A DNA stretch of 64,000 nt from an uncultured Campylobacter sp. (lineage in GTDB: Bacteria; Campylobacterota; Campylobacteria; Campylobacterales; Campylobacteraceae): contig NZ_CALLWC010000024.1 of NCBI RefSeq assembly GCF_938015785.1, positions 1-64,000 on the forward strand. Direction: 5' to 3'. Positions 26,375 through 34,901 of this stretch are shown piece after piece. The notes below the pieces were generated by a model, which saw only the letters and a program-made list of their open reading frames with translations, was not told where the DNA came from and made no database searches. Position 1 is the first letter of the stretch. Every line of letters begins with the position of its first letter. The position numbers were made by a program, and so were the translations under genes.

Positions 26375-27141
26375 TAAAACTCGTATCCGTATTTAGCAAA
26401 GATCGCTCTGCCCTTATCGCTTAGGATAAAATCATAAAACGCCTTGGCTTCGGCATTGTCTTTGGCGCGGTTTAGCACGACCATGCCTTGAGCTATCGGC
26501 TCGTAGAGTTTGGTATCGACCAAGACGAAATTTTCGCCCTGCTTGCAAGGCTTATCGTTGCAGCCGTCCTTCGCCATCTTAGGCGCATACATCGCGCTAG
26601 CCGCGATAAATCCGACGTCGGAAGCTTTAAGCGCTTGCGAAAGAGCCTCGCCGATCGATTTTGCTTCTACGATTTTACCTTTAATCTCATCGTAAACTCC
26701 CGCTTTTTGGAAGGCCTGTACGCTTGCGGTGCCGTAAGGAGCGGTCTTTGGATTTGCTATGGAAATCATTTTAACGCTAGGGTCTTTTAAAATTTCAAGC
26801 CCCTTGCTAAGATCTACGCCACGCACGCTGAACATCGCCACTTTGCCTTTGGCGTAAGTTTTGGCAGGCGCCGTCGCAAAGCCATCTTTATGTAGATCGT
26901 CTGCAAATTTCATATCAGCCGCCATAAAAATATCAAACGGAGCGCCGTTTTTGATCTGCGTGCTAAGCGCACCGCTAGCGCCCAAGCTCACATTTAGCGT
27001 AGTTTGCGGATGCAGCTTGGCAAATTCCGCCTTGATCTCGTCAAACGCATACGTCGTGTTCGCAGCGGCAGCTACGCTGACCTCACCCGCGTTAAGCGCG
27101 CCTGCGGTTAAAATTCCTAAAAGCACTGCTTTCAACTTCAT
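26374..27141 (-). CDS. modA: molybdate-binding periplasmic protein ModA
   Basis: Periplasmic molybdate-binding protein, 255 residues with a Sec signal peptide (MKLKAVLLGILTAGALNA). Mature start GEVSVAAAANTTYAFDEIKAEF is the ModA family pattern; the ligand site is suggested by LGASGALSTQIKNGAPFDIFMAAD, where the Ser residues normally contact the oxyanion. ModA hands molybdate to ModB. A 102-base gap upstream separates it from modE, so the modA operon may have its own ModE-controlled promoter there. Confidence 0.93.
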   Translation of the reverse strand: MKLKAVLLGILTAGALNAGEVSVAAAANTTYAFDEIKAEFAKLHPQTTLNVSLGASGALSTQIKNGAPFDIFMAADMKFADDLHKDGFATAPAKTYAKGKVAMFSVRGVDLSKGLEILKDPSVKMISIANPKTAPYGTASVQAFQKAGVYDEIKGKIVEAKSIGEALSQALKASDVGFIAASAMYAPKMAKDGCNDKPCKQGENFVLVDTKLYEPIAQGMVVLNRAKDNAEAKAFYDFILSDKGRAIFAKYGYEF

Positions 27142-27243
27142 TTTATGCCTTTCGTTTCGGCTCTCGCCGAGAATTGAATTCTATCTAAAATTTTAAATTT
27201 GCGCCTTAAATTTTAAAATTTTGTGCACCCAATTTTCACCCTA

Positions 27244-28032
27244 TTACGCGCCAATAATGATCTCGCTAGGCTCGATGATCGCCGTTACCTCATCTCCTAC
27301 TCCTAGAGCCATCGCGGTGGCAGATTCTCGCGTGATGATCGCGGTGATGTTTTGATGCGAGCTTGTGCCTAGACAGATCTCTGCGTTTACCGCGCCGATT
27401 TTGACCTCGCTAATCGTGCCCTTGATTTGATTCGCCGTACTAAGTTTTAGCTTCTCCGAGGCTCCTTTAGCGATGATGACGCTTGGAGCCTTAAATAAAA
27501 ACAGCACATCCTTGCCCACCTTTAGCCCTAAATTTTTTTCGCTCTCTACGGTTACCGTCGCGCATAAAATTTCGCCACCTGCGAGTTTAGCCGTGATTTG
27601 AGAATTTACAGCGCCTGTTTGAACATCCGTAATCTCAACACTTAGCTGATTGCGCGCAGAAAGCTTCATACCGATTTTCTCTAAGCTTAAAAGGCTCTCT
27701 TCGGTGATCTCGTCAAGCTTTAAAATTTCGCTCAAAAACGTCTCGCCTGCATGGCTGATAGCATCATAGGCGCGGATCAGCTTGTGAGCATAAGGGGTGA
27801 GCTCGGAGCCGCTATTTTTCTTTGTGCCTTGAGTGCGAACGATGAGTGGCTTTTTGCTCGCGTTGTTAATTAAATTTAGCGCGTCCCAGCCGTTTTTATA
27901 CGACACTCCTACGATCTCTGCGGCCTTTGTAATACTTTTAGTTTCGTCCACGGCCTTAAGTAGCTTAATATGCTTAGCTAAAAGCGATGCTTCGTTGCCG
28001 AGTAGAAATTCCAGAGCAAATTTTGCATCCAT
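27244..28032 (-). CDS. modE: molybdate-responsive regulator ModE
   Basis: Transcriptional regulator of molybdate genes, 262 residues. The second of two near ATGs (28032) is favoured because AAAGG lies 5-6 bases upstream of it and touches the first. The N-terminal winged helix (about 15-110) contains SITKAAEIVGVSYKNGWDAL and KNSGSELTPYAH; the C-terminal half is a tandem TOBE (di-Mop) sensor (about 130-262) with SVEITDVQTGAVNSQITAKL and GTISEVKIGAVNAEICL. ModE-Mo represses mod genes and activates Mo-enzyme genes. A palindrome just upstream may be its own operator. Confidence 0.92.
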   Translation of the reverse strand: MDAKFALEFLLGNEASLLAKHIKLLKAVDETKSITKAAEIVGVSYKNGWDALNLINNASKKPLIVRTQGTKKNSGSELTPYAHKLIRAYDAISHAGETFLSEILKLDEITEESLLSLEKIGMKLSARNQLSVEITDVQTGAVNSQITAKLAGGEILCATVTVESEKNLGLKVGKDVLFLFKAPSVIIAKGASEKLKLSTANQIKGTISEVKIGAVNAEICLGTSSHQNITAIITRESATAMALGVGDEVTAIIEPSEIIIGA

Positions 28033-28068
28033 TTTCATCCTTTCTTGTTTACTTTCACGTGATTTTAT

Positions 28069-28088
28069 AATATATCCTCTGATATATT
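28069..28088 (-). promoter_or_regulatory. inverted repeat upstream of modE, possible ModE operator
   Basis: AATATATC, spacer CTCT, GATATATT: a perfect 8-base inverted repeat about 37 bases before the modE start. It resembles the TATATA arms of known ModE sites but has a shorter spacer, so the assignment is uncertain. It lies in the divergent region shared with the mlaA-like operon. Confidence 0.4.
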
Positions 28089-28155
28089 TCTTAAACGGCT
28101 ACAGGCTTTATTCTGCGATATAAAGAGGAAAATTATATACGAAATTTTACCCTTA

Positions 28156-28184
28156 TTGACAAAATTTCTTTAAACTTGTAAAAT
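28156..28184 (+). promoter_or_regulatory. sigma70-type promoter of the mlaA-mlaC-RND operon
   Basis: TTGACA, 17 bases, TAAAAT. The best -35/-10 pair in the window and correctly spaced, with the start codon about 31 bases downstream of the -10. Confidence 0.7.
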
Positions 28185-28215
28185 CGCCACTTTGATTTAT
28201 ATAGAAGGGTCGCAT

Positions 28216-28935
28216 TTGAAATTTATAAAAATTCTATTCTTAACCGCAGCATTGGCACTTTGCGGTTGCTCGCAAAAGCAAGACGTAGCGCCTAGCGATA
28301 CGGATGGTTTTGACGAGGAGTTCGCCAAGCGTGAGGTTTTCGATCCGCTTAGCGGCTATAACCGCGTTATGACGAGCTTCAACGACGTATTTTACTCATA
28401 TATACTAACCCCCGTAGCCAGCGGTTACGACTATGTAATGCCCGATCCGATCCAGGGCGCGTTTTCAAATTTTTTCTATAATATTTTATATCCGATGAGG
28501 CTCGTAAACAACCTGATGCAGGGTAAATTTGAAAATTCTTGGGACGAGACGAAACGGTTTTTGATCAATTCGACCGTCGGCTTCGGCGGGCTTAATGATA
28601 TGGCAGGCAAATACTACGGAATTCCGCGCCACGACGAGGATTTCGGGCAGACACTCGGGTATTGGGGCGTGCCGGCAGGTCCGCATATCGTCTGGCCGAT
28701 TTTGGGGCAAAGCAATCTACGCGATACTTTCGGAATGGTGGGGGATTATTTTACAAATCCGATAAGCTATATCGAAGACGGTACGGTGCGAAACTCCGTC
28801 AACGGATTTAGAATATTTAATGACTACTCGCGCGATCCGAAATTTTATGAAAAAATGACCAAAGATGCGGTGGATCTGTATCCATTTTTACGCGATGCTT
28901 ACGAGCAAAATCGCAAGAAACTAATAAAGGAATAA
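28216..28935 (+). CDS. mlaA: MlaA/VacJ-family lipoprotein
   Basis: Outer-membrane lipoprotein of the MlaA (VacJ) family, 240 residues. Start: a TTG at 28216 with AAGGG 7-8 bases upstream; the signal ends in the lipobox ALCGC. Family motifs: DPLSGYNRVMTSFND, RLVNNLMQGKFENS, RFLINSTVGFGGLNDMA, and EDFGQTLGYWGVPAGPHIVWPILGQS (in two parts). MlaA removes misplaced phospholipid from the outer leaflet and passes it inward. It is followed 2 bases later by an MlaC gene and then an RND exporter: a lipid-transport operon. mlaBDEF are absent here. Confidence 0.92.
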   Translation: MKFIKILFLTAALALCGCSQKQDVAPSDTDGFDEEFAKREVFDPLSGYNRVMTSFNDVFYSYILTPVASGYDYVMPDPIQGAFSNFFYNILYPMRLVNNLMQGKFENSWDETKRFLINSTVGFGGLNDMAGKYYGIPRHDEDFGQTLGYWGVPAGPHIVWPILGQSNLRDTFGMVGDYFTNPISYIEDGTVRNSVNGFRIFNDYSRDPKFYEKMTKDAVDLYPFLRDAYEQNRKKLIKE

Positions 28936-28937
28936 AA

Positions 28938-29522
28938 ATGAAAATTTTAAAAGTTCTAGCGCTTTGCGGAGCGCTTTTGATTTCGGCGCACGCTATTAGC
29001 GATGCGGATATCGAGCCTGTGATGAGCCAAAAGGTCGCCGAGGCCGTAGGTATTATGCGAAGCGGCGCACCCAAAGATGCAAAGCCCGCGAAAATCTTTG
29101 CGCTTTTCGACGGCTACTTCGATTACAAGATGATGGCAAAGCTCTCCCTTGCTAAACATTACGCGAGCCTTAGCCCTGCGCAGATCGCGGAATTTAATAA
29201 AGCTTTCGAGGCGCATCTAAAGCGCTCCTTTATCGAAAAGCTTTCGCTTTATACCGATCAGGATATGAAGGTGCTAAGCAAACAAAGCCCGAGCGATAAG
29301 CGCCGCGTGCTAAAAACACAGGTCATCGGCGAGCAGAAAAACTACGACATAGATTTTAAATTTTATCCTAACGGCTCTGATTGGCGCATCTACGATGTCG
29401 ATATCGTGGGCGTTAGCCTAATCCAAACCTATCGCTCGCAGCTAGGCGACGTAACGCAAAATTTGGGCTTTGACGAGCTCATAAAGCGGCTAAATTCCAC
29501 CGTCATCAATAGCGGCGAATAG
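28938..29522 (+). CDS. mlaC: MlaC-family periplasmic phospholipid carrier
   Basis: Periplasmic protein of the MlaC/Ttg2D family, 194 residues with a signal peptide (MKILKVLALCGALLISAHA). Family pattern: FDYKMMAKLSLAKHYASLSPAQIAEFNKAFEAHL (in parts), then the C-terminal DWRIYDVDIVGVSLIQTYRSQ. MlaC shuttles phospholipid between MlaA and an inner-membrane machine. Two bases after mlaA; the next gene is an MMPL-type transporter, which may play the inner-membrane part. Confidence 0.9.
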   Translation: MKILKVLALCGALLISAHAISDADIEPVMSQKVAEAVGIMRSGAPKDAKPAKIFALFDGYFDYKMMAKLSLAKHYASLSPAQIAEFNKAFEAHLKRSFIEKLSLYTDQDMKVLSKQSPSDKRRVLKTQVIGEQKNYDIDFKFYPNGSDWRIYDVDIVGVSLIQTYRSQLGDVTQNLGFDELIKRLNSTVINSGE

Positions 29523-29545
29523 CAACGCGCCTAAAAGAGCGGTAT

Positions 29546-32353
29546 TTGAAAAAAATTTTTCGCCTAATCGTCGCGTTTCCGAAAATCACGCTCGCGCTGT
29601 TTACGGCGCTGGCGCTCTTTTTCGGATATTACTCCACAAAGCTCGAGATCGACGCTTCGACCCAGACGCTACTGCTTGATAACGACGAGGATCTTCAAAT
29701 TTGGCGCGAAGTATCCAAGCGCTACGAAACGCCAAATTTCTTAGTCGTCGCCTACACTCCTGCAGGCGATCTTTTAGCGCCCGAGACGATCCGCAAGATA
29801 GCGCAGATGGATGCCGCTTTTTCTAAGCTGGATTTCGTCGCTAGCGTCACGGACATCACGAATGTGCCGCTTTTGCTAAACAAAAGCGAGGGCATGAGCG
29901 AGCTGCTTAAGCACATACCCACTCTTACCGACGCAGACGTAAATTTAACCGCGGCTAGACGCGAGCTTTCTACGAGCCCCTTTTATGCGTCAAATTTAGT
30001 AAGCGCCGATCTTCGCACTACCGCAATTTTAATAAATTTAAAACCGCAGACCCGCTACGAGGAGCTTTTGCGCCTAAGAGACGGAGCCAAAAGCGCTCTA
30101 AAGCAAGCGGAGCATGAGGGCAACCGCTCAAAGGTCCAAATTTCACAGCTCAAAGATGCGCTTAAAGCTTCGGAGCAAAATTTCAAATCCTACCGCGACG
30201 AGCTGCGCGAAAAGGATCACCGCGACATTGTGGCTTTGCGTGCGCTGATCGCGGGCTTTGAGAAGGAATTTGCGGGCGATCGGCTATTTTTGGGCGGACT
30301 AAATATGATCGCCGACGATATGGTAGGCTACGTCCGCTCGGATCTAACGACATACGGACTCGGCGCCTTGGTGCTTCTGTTAGCTTGCTTTTGGCTCTTT
30401 TTTAGACAGGCGAAATTTATACTGCTGCCGCTCATCATCTGCGCGTATTCGGTCGTGCTTGCAGCGGGATTATTCGGCTTTTTGAGCTTTGAGGTCACGG
30501 TGATTAGCTCAAATTTCATAGCGCTTCAACTCATCATAACGGTTTCGGTCTGTATCCACCTAATCGTCGCCTACCGCGAGTTTAGCGCGCGCTTTCACAC
30601 ATTTTCGCAACGCCAGCTCGTTTACGCGGTGCTGCGCGAGCGCGCAAGACCCTGCTTTTTCGCAATCTTTACGACCGTTATCGGTTTTATGTCGCTAATT
30701 TTTTGCGACATAAAACCCGTAATTTCTCTGGGAATTATGATGAGCGTAGGCATCAGTATCTCGCTAGTTACGGCATTTGGAGTATTCGGCGCGGTTATGT
30801 CGCTTCTGCCGCGTACGCACAATAATCGCAGCTTCGAGCAACACTTTAAATTTACCCTTTGGTGCGCTGAAACAGCGCTGCGTAGCAGAGGCGTGGTCTA
30901 CGGCGTGTGTGCTGCAGCGGTGATCTTTGGGCTATACGGTATCTCGCAGCTGCGCGTCGAAAATAGCTTCATCGGCTACTTCAAAAAAAGCACCGACATC
31001 CGCGCAGGTATGGAGGTCATCGATACCAATCTGGGCGGAACGATCCCGCTTGATATCGTCGTTAAATTTAAAAGTGCAGGCGGCGCAGATACTGCTAGCG
31101 GGAGTGAAAATTCCGCAAGCGGTAGCGCAAATTTTAAGAGCGGCGAAAATTCCAATCCTGCGGGGCAAAATTTTACCGCGCATAATTCCGCTACTCAGAA
31201 TTCTACCGCCACAGCGCAAAATTCTATTGCAGGAAATTCCATACCTCAAAGTTCTCTTGCCGTGGCGCAAAATTTCAATGATCAAAATTTTATCGCGCAA
31301 AGCTCCGTCACGACATCGCAACCAAGCGGCACCGTAAATTTAGATCAAACCCATGCCGCAAATTTAGAGCATAATTCCACCGCGAGCGACGATTTTGGCG
31401 ATTTTGAAGCCGAATACGCCGCCAACGAAAACAAGCCGCAGTATTGGTTCACATCCGAAAAGATGCGTATCATCGGCAAAATAGATGATTTTTTGAAGGA
31501 CAAAAACGTCACGGGGCACGAGTTTATCGGCAACGTAAGCTCGCTTGCGTCGCTTTTGAAGCTCGGCAAGCAGATTAATCAGGGGCGCGATCTGGACGAT
31601 CTGAGCCTTGCTCTAATCTACTCTGAAATGCCGGCAAACTACCGTGAATTGGTGCTTTCGCCCTTTGTAAATATCGAAGCGAACGAGGCGCACTTTAGCG
31701 TCCGCACGATAGACAGCGATCCGAATCTTCGCAGGGCGCAATTCCTAGCCGATCTTAAGCGCGATCTGGACTCCCTGCTCGCTAAAGATAATGTCACGGT
31801 GCAGATTAGCGGCATAATGGTGCTTTACAACAATATGCTTCAAAGCCTGATGAGCTCGCAGATAGACACCCTGGGTATCACCGTGCTCGTGCTTTTCGTG
31901 CTTTTCGTGATCATCTTTCGCTCGTTTTCATACGCGCTTATCGCGATCGTCGTAAATTTAATCCCGCTTTGCGCTTGCTTCGGCATCATGGGCGTTGCGG
32001 GCATTCCGCTGGATATCATGAGTATTACGATAGCGGCGATTAGCATCGGTATCGGCGTGGATGATGTTATCCACTATATCTATCGCTACAAGCGCGAGTT
32101 TGCGCGCCTTGGCGACGAGGCCGCGGCGATCCGCGCGAGCCACGCAAGTATCGGATACGCGATGTATTATACGTCGTTTGCGATCATTTTAGGTTTTAGC
32201 GTGATGATGATGAGCAATTTCTGGCCTACGATCTACTTTGGGATGTTAATATGTCTGGTGATGAGCCTGCTTCTTTTGGGTGCGCTCATAATCCTACCGT
32301 CGCTAATAATGAGCCGAAAGGGCTTAAAATTTAGCCTCTTTAAAGCTAAATAA
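29546..32353 (+). CDS. RND/MMPL-family membrane exporter, probably lipid-linked
   Basis: A 935-residue RND-superfamily protein with the MMPL/HpnN layout: TM1 at about 9-27, a large periplasmic loop with a coiled coil (about 170-230), TM2-6 (about 270-430), TM7 near 450-470, a second periplasmic loop, and TM8-12 (about 775-925) with IGIGVDDVIHYIYRYKRE, a typical RND transmembrane stretch. The start is a TTG at 29546 with only a weak ribosome binding site. It follows mlaA and mlaC in one operon and probably works with them in lipid movement, as HpnN does for hopanoids. A low-complexity insertion lies in the second loop (about 511-625). Confidence 0.82.
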   Translation: MKKIFRLIVAFPKITLALFTALALFFGYYSTKLEIDASTQTLLLDNDEDLQIWREVSKRYETPNFLVVAYTPAGDLLAPETIRKIAQMDAAFSKLDFVASVTDITNVPLLLNKSEGMSELLKHIPTLTDADVNLTAARRELSTSPFYASNLVSADLRTTAILINLKPQTRYEELLRLRDGAKSALKQAEHEGNRSKVQISQLKDALKASEQNFKSYRDELREKDHRDIVALRALIAGFEKEFAGDRLFLGGLNMIADDMVGYVRSDLTTYGLGALVLLLACFWLFFRQAKFILLPLIICAYSVVLAAGLFGFLSFEVTVISSNFIALQLIITVSVCIHLIVAYREFSARFHTFSQRQLVYAVLRERARPCFFAIFTTVIGFMSLIFCDIKPVISLGIMMSVGISISLVTAFGVFGAVMSLLPRTHNNRSFEQHFKFTLWCAETALRSRGVVYGVCAAAVIFGLYGISQLRVENSFIGYFKKSTDIRAGMEVIDTNLGGTIPLDIVVKFKSAGGADTASGSENSASGSANFKSGENSNPAGQNFTAHNSATQNSTATAQNSIAGNSIPQSSLAVAQNFNDQNFIAQSSVTTSQPSGTVNLDQTHAANLEHNSTASDDFGDFEAEYAANENKPQYWFTSEKMRIIGKIDDFLKDKNVTGHEFIGNVSSLASLLKLGKQINQGRDLDDLSLALIYSEMPANYRELVLSPFVNIEANEAHFSVRTIDSDPNLRRAQFLADLKRDLDSLLAKDNVTVQISGIMVLYNNMLQSLMSSQIDTLGITVLVLFVLFVIIFRSFSYALIAIVVNLIPLCACFGIMGVAGIPLDIMSITIAAISIGIGVDDVIHYIYRYKREFARLGDEAAAIRASHASIGYAMYYTSFAIILGFSVMMMSNFWPTIYFGMLICLVMSLLLLGALIILPSLIMSRKGLKFSLFKAK
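31078..31420 (+). repeat. in-frame Asn/Ser/Gln-rich insertion in the RND exporter
   Basis: About 340 bases with an irregular repeat around GCAAAATTTTAC, GCAAAATTCT and GAAAATTCC, encoding QNF, QNS and ENS. It sits in the periplasmic loop, away from the membrane spans, and ends before DFGDFEAEYAANENKPQYWF. Confidence 0.65.
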
Positions 32354-32365
32354 ATTTTATCTCGC

Positions 32366-32371
32366 TATAAT
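32366..32371 (+). promoter_or_regulatory. selC: -10 of selC
   Basis: Perfect TATAAT ten bases before the selC gene, so the transcript starts at or just before the tRNA. Confidence 0.6.
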
Positions 32372-32381
32372 TCCCGCATTT

Positions 32382-32476
32382 GGAGAGGATGGCGACCTGG
32401 CGGCGTCTGCGGACTTCAAATCCGATAGGAGGGCGGTTGACCGTTTTCCGGGGGGTTCGATTCCCTCCCTCTCTCG
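32382..32476 (+). tRNA. selC: tRNA-Sec (anticodon TCA)
   Basis: Selenocysteine tRNA. The anticodon loop CTTCAAA (32414-32420) with TCA (32416-32418) sits on a CGGA/TCCG stem. There is a long D arm, an extra-long variable arm (AGGGCGG...CCGTTTTCC) and a T arm GGGGG/CCCTC with loop TTCGATT. The acceptor strand CCTCTCTC pairs with GGAGAGG and is followed by G and then CC; one end pair is weak, so the exact 5' end could shift by one base. This implies selA, selB and selD elsewhere and at least one UGA-containing selenoprotein, probably formate dehydrogenase. Confidence 0.92.
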
Positions 32477-32619
32477 CCGAATTCTTTCATCAAATTTCAC
32501 TTTTACGATTCTTGATCTCTAGTTCTTCTCGAATTTATCTCAAATTTCAGCTCTAAATTTATCCATTATTAAACAGAGGCGGGTAGCATTGCTCGTTAAC
32601 TTTTCTTGAAGGAGCGAGT

Positions 32620-33345
32620 ATGAAATACGCATTAGGTGCTGCGCTTGCGGCGTTGATTTTTGCAGGATGCGGCGATGACGATGTAGAGCTTGTCAAAAAC
32701 TACACCTTGCCAGATTTTAAATCTATGAGTATCGGCGCGGCGATCGAGGGCTCGAAAATCTGCAAAAATATCACGTGGAGCAAAGAGGAAAACGGCGGAT
32801 TAAAGACGGTTAAAATGGTCTGCGATGTGGATGTAGAGCAGAGGCTTAAATCATATAAACAAGAGATGTTGGACTCGTCTTTAAAAAGAGTTATGACTTT
32901 TTATGAGGGCAAGGCTTACGACGCGCAAGGCTTGCTTAAGCTGGCAAAAGAACACTGCAAGTTAAACGAAGCCAAATTCCAAGAAACGCTTAAAACCAAA
33001 GGCAAAATAGAATTTGAAGAAGAATGGAAGTCGGTTGATTGCGACAATAAACTAAAAGGGGAGATACTAAAAGAAAGCAATACCGAAATATACATAGACT
33101 CTATTGTGGAGCGCTTAAAAGCAGCCGCTTATTACTCGCAAATAACCGCAGAGCAATTGGACGCGAGCTTCGGACATAAAGAAGATGGGTTATCAAAGTT
33201 TGCTATCGAGCTAAATTTTATCGTAAATGAGGGTAAAAGCGTAAGTCTGTCTGATAAATTTAAACTTATCACGAACGGCGAAGAAGATCCCGTAAATAAA
33301 ACGAAGTCAAAAGATGTCATAGCAGGCTTCTACGAAAGGCAATAA
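32620..33345 (+). CDS. hypothetical lipoprotein, 241 aa
   Basis: A lipoprotein: MKYALGAALAALIFAGC ends in a lipobox (FAGC, Cys17), followed by GDDD, an Asp-rich start that may affect sorting. The rest is charged, mixed helix and strand, with cysteines near residues 48, 64, 112 and 140, and no named domain that I recognise. ATG preceded by GAAGGAGC, a good ribosome binding site. The gene lies between selC and a strong terminator and looks monocistronic. Composition is close to the chromosome average, slightly AT-rich. Confidence 0.7.
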   Translation: MKYALGAALAALIFAGCGDDDVELVKNYTLPDFKSMSIGAAIEGSKICKNITWSKEENGGLKTVKMVCDVDVEQRLKSYKQEMLDSSLKRVMTFYEGKAYDAQGLLKLAKEHCKLNEAKFQETLKTKGKIEFEEEWKSVDCDNKLKGEILKESNTEIYIDSIVERLKAAAYYSQITAEQLDASFGHKEDGLSKFAIELNFIVNEGKSVSLSDKFKLITNGEEDPVNKTKSKDVIAGFYERQ

Positions 33346-33357
33346 GCGCCTCATCTC

Positions 33358-33400
33358 GCGGCTAAATTTTATGAAATTTTAAAATTTAGCCGCTTTTTTT
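33358..33400 (+). terminator. strong intrinsic terminator after the lipoprotein gene
   Basis: GCGGCTAAATTTT stem, ATGAAATTTT loop and AAAATTTAGCCGC, followed by seven T. The stem core is the AAATTTT word common in this genome. Confidence 0.88.
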
Positions 33401-33502
33401 ATATCAAAATTTCATTCAAAATTTCAGGTGCGGTTTTAAATTTAAAGCGCGGCGGAAGCAGTTTCTCCCGCCGCGCCGTGAAATTTTACGCCGAATATAG
33501 GC

Positions 33503-34447
33503 CTATTTATCGTGTCCTTGCAGATACGCGATCGCACTAAGTGCGGCAACCGCGCCGTCGCCTGCCGCGCAAACGACCTGCTTAGGCGCATCTTGCCTCA
33601 TATCGCCCGCCGCGAATAGTCCGTGTACGCTTGTTTGCATCTTTAAATTTACCGCGACCTGTCCGCCCGGCGTGATATCGCAGATGAACTTGCCGCTTTC
33701 GCCTTTTAACACCTCGTTTCGCACGTCAAGCCCCACGAATACGAAGATCCCCGGCAGCTGCAGCTCGCGCGTGGCGCCGCTGGTTTTATCCTTGACTACG
33801 ACGCCCGTTACGCCGCTTGCATCACCCTTGATCTGCTCTACAAGCGCGTTTGTGATGAGCTCGATATTCTCACTTTTGCGCACCTTTTGCACGGTCGAAG
33901 GCGCAGCGCGAAACTCATCGCGGCGATGGATCAGATAGACTTTGGAGCAAATTTTAGCTAGATACAGAGCCTCCTCTAGCGCCGTATCGCCACCGCCGAG
34001 GACGGCAACCTCTTTGCCCTTGTAAAAAAACCCGTCGCAGGTCGCGCAGGTACTGACGCCGCGACCGAAAAACTCATCCTCGCCCTCGATCCCCGCGCGG
34101 CGCGGAGTAGAGCCCGTAGCGACGATAACGGCACGCGCGCGTCGTGTTTGATCGCCCTCGAGATAGATCGTAAAATTTCCATCGCCGTCTTTTGAGATGC
34201 GTAGCACGCGCACCATCTCATGCTTCAGCCCGAAGCGGAAGCACTGCTCCTGCCAAGGCGCCATAAAGCTCATCCCGTCGGTTACTGCGGCGACGCCCGG
34301 ATAGTTTTCCATCTCGGAGCTTGAGGTGATCTGCCCGCCGGGCATCCCCATCTCAAACATCACGACATCCTTTAAACCGCCTCTTGTAGCATAAAGCCCC
34401 GCCGCTAGCCCCGCAGGGCCGCCGCCGATAATTGCTAAATCTAACAT
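33503..34447 (-). CDS. trxB: thioredoxin reductase
   Basis: FAD-dependent thioredoxin reductase that passes NADPH electrons to TrxA. 314 residues, normal length. FAD motif IIGGGPAGLAAGLYATRGG at 6-24; the active disulfide is in CATCDGFF near 133-140; the NADPH fold is VAVLGGGDTALEEALYL; the C-terminal FAD motif is GLFAAGDMRQDAPKQVVCAA. Transcribed after trxA in the same direction, but a terminator lies between them, so it probably has its own promoter. Confidence 0.96.
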   Translation of the reverse strand: MLDLAIIGGGPAGLAAGLYATRGGLKDVVMFEMGMPGGQITSSSEMENYPGVAAVTDGMSFMAPWQEQCFRFGLKHEMVRVLRISKDGDGNFTIYLEGDQTRRARAVIVATGSTPRRAGIEGEDEFFGRGVSTCATCDGFFYKGKEVAVLGGGDTALEEALYLAKICSKVYLIHRRDEFRAAPSTVQKVRKSENIELITNALVEQIKGDASGVTGVVVKDKTSGATRELQLPGIFVFVGLDVRNEVLKGESGKFICDITPGGQVAVNLKMQTSVHGLFAAGDMRQDAPKQVVCAAGDGAVAALSAIAYLQGHDK

Positions 34448-34525
34448 TTTTTCTCCTTAATTATTTTATTAAGTAAAGCCGCGAGCGTTAAATTTACGAA
34501 TTTAATTAATAAAACGATGAGTGGG

Positions 34526-34554
34526 AGAAAAAAGGGCGAAAGCCGCCCTTTTAA
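34526..34554 (-). terminator. intrinsic terminator between trxA and trxB
   Basis: On the minus strand, AAAAGGGCG, loop GCTTT, CGCCCTTTTTT. It lies 4 bases past the trxA stop and would limit readthrough into trxB. Confidence 0.82.
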
Positions 34555-34557
34555 AAT

Positions 34558-34872
34558 TTACAGAAGCGAGTTTAACTTGTCGGCTATGATCTGCTTAGAT
34601 TGCGCGCCGATGAGCTGAGCTTTTAGCTCGCCGTCTTTGAAAAATAGTATCGTTGGGATCGAGCGAACACCGAACTGCACCGCAAGATCCTGCGCTTCGT
34701 CGGTATTTACTTTGCAAATTTTAGCCTTGCCGTCGTAATCGTTCGCAAGCTCCTCGATGATCGGGGCGATCATACGGCACGGTCCGCACCAAGGCGCCCA
34801 AAAATCGACTAGCGCGACACCCTCTTTAGTAACATCGAAATTCTCCGAAGTAAGCTCTATATACTTTCCCAT
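34558..34872 (-). CDS. trxA: thioredoxin
   Basis: A 104-residue thioredoxin with the active-site WCGPC in FWAPWCGPCRM and the cis-Pro in VRSIPTI. It reduces protein disulfides, peroxiredoxins and ribonucleotide reductase, and is kept reduced by TrxB next door. No signal peptide, so cytoplasmic. The ribosome binding site is AAGGAGA and the promoter has a perfect TATAAT, which fits high expression. Confidence 0.97.
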   Translation of the reverse strand: MGKYIELTSENFDVTKEGVALVDFWAPWCGPCRMIAPIIEELANDYDGKAKICKVNTDEAQDLAVQFGVRSIPTILFFKDGELKAQLIGAQSKQIIADKLNSLL

Positions 34873-34901
34873 AATGTTCTCCTTGTGTTAAAATTCCGCG
34901 G

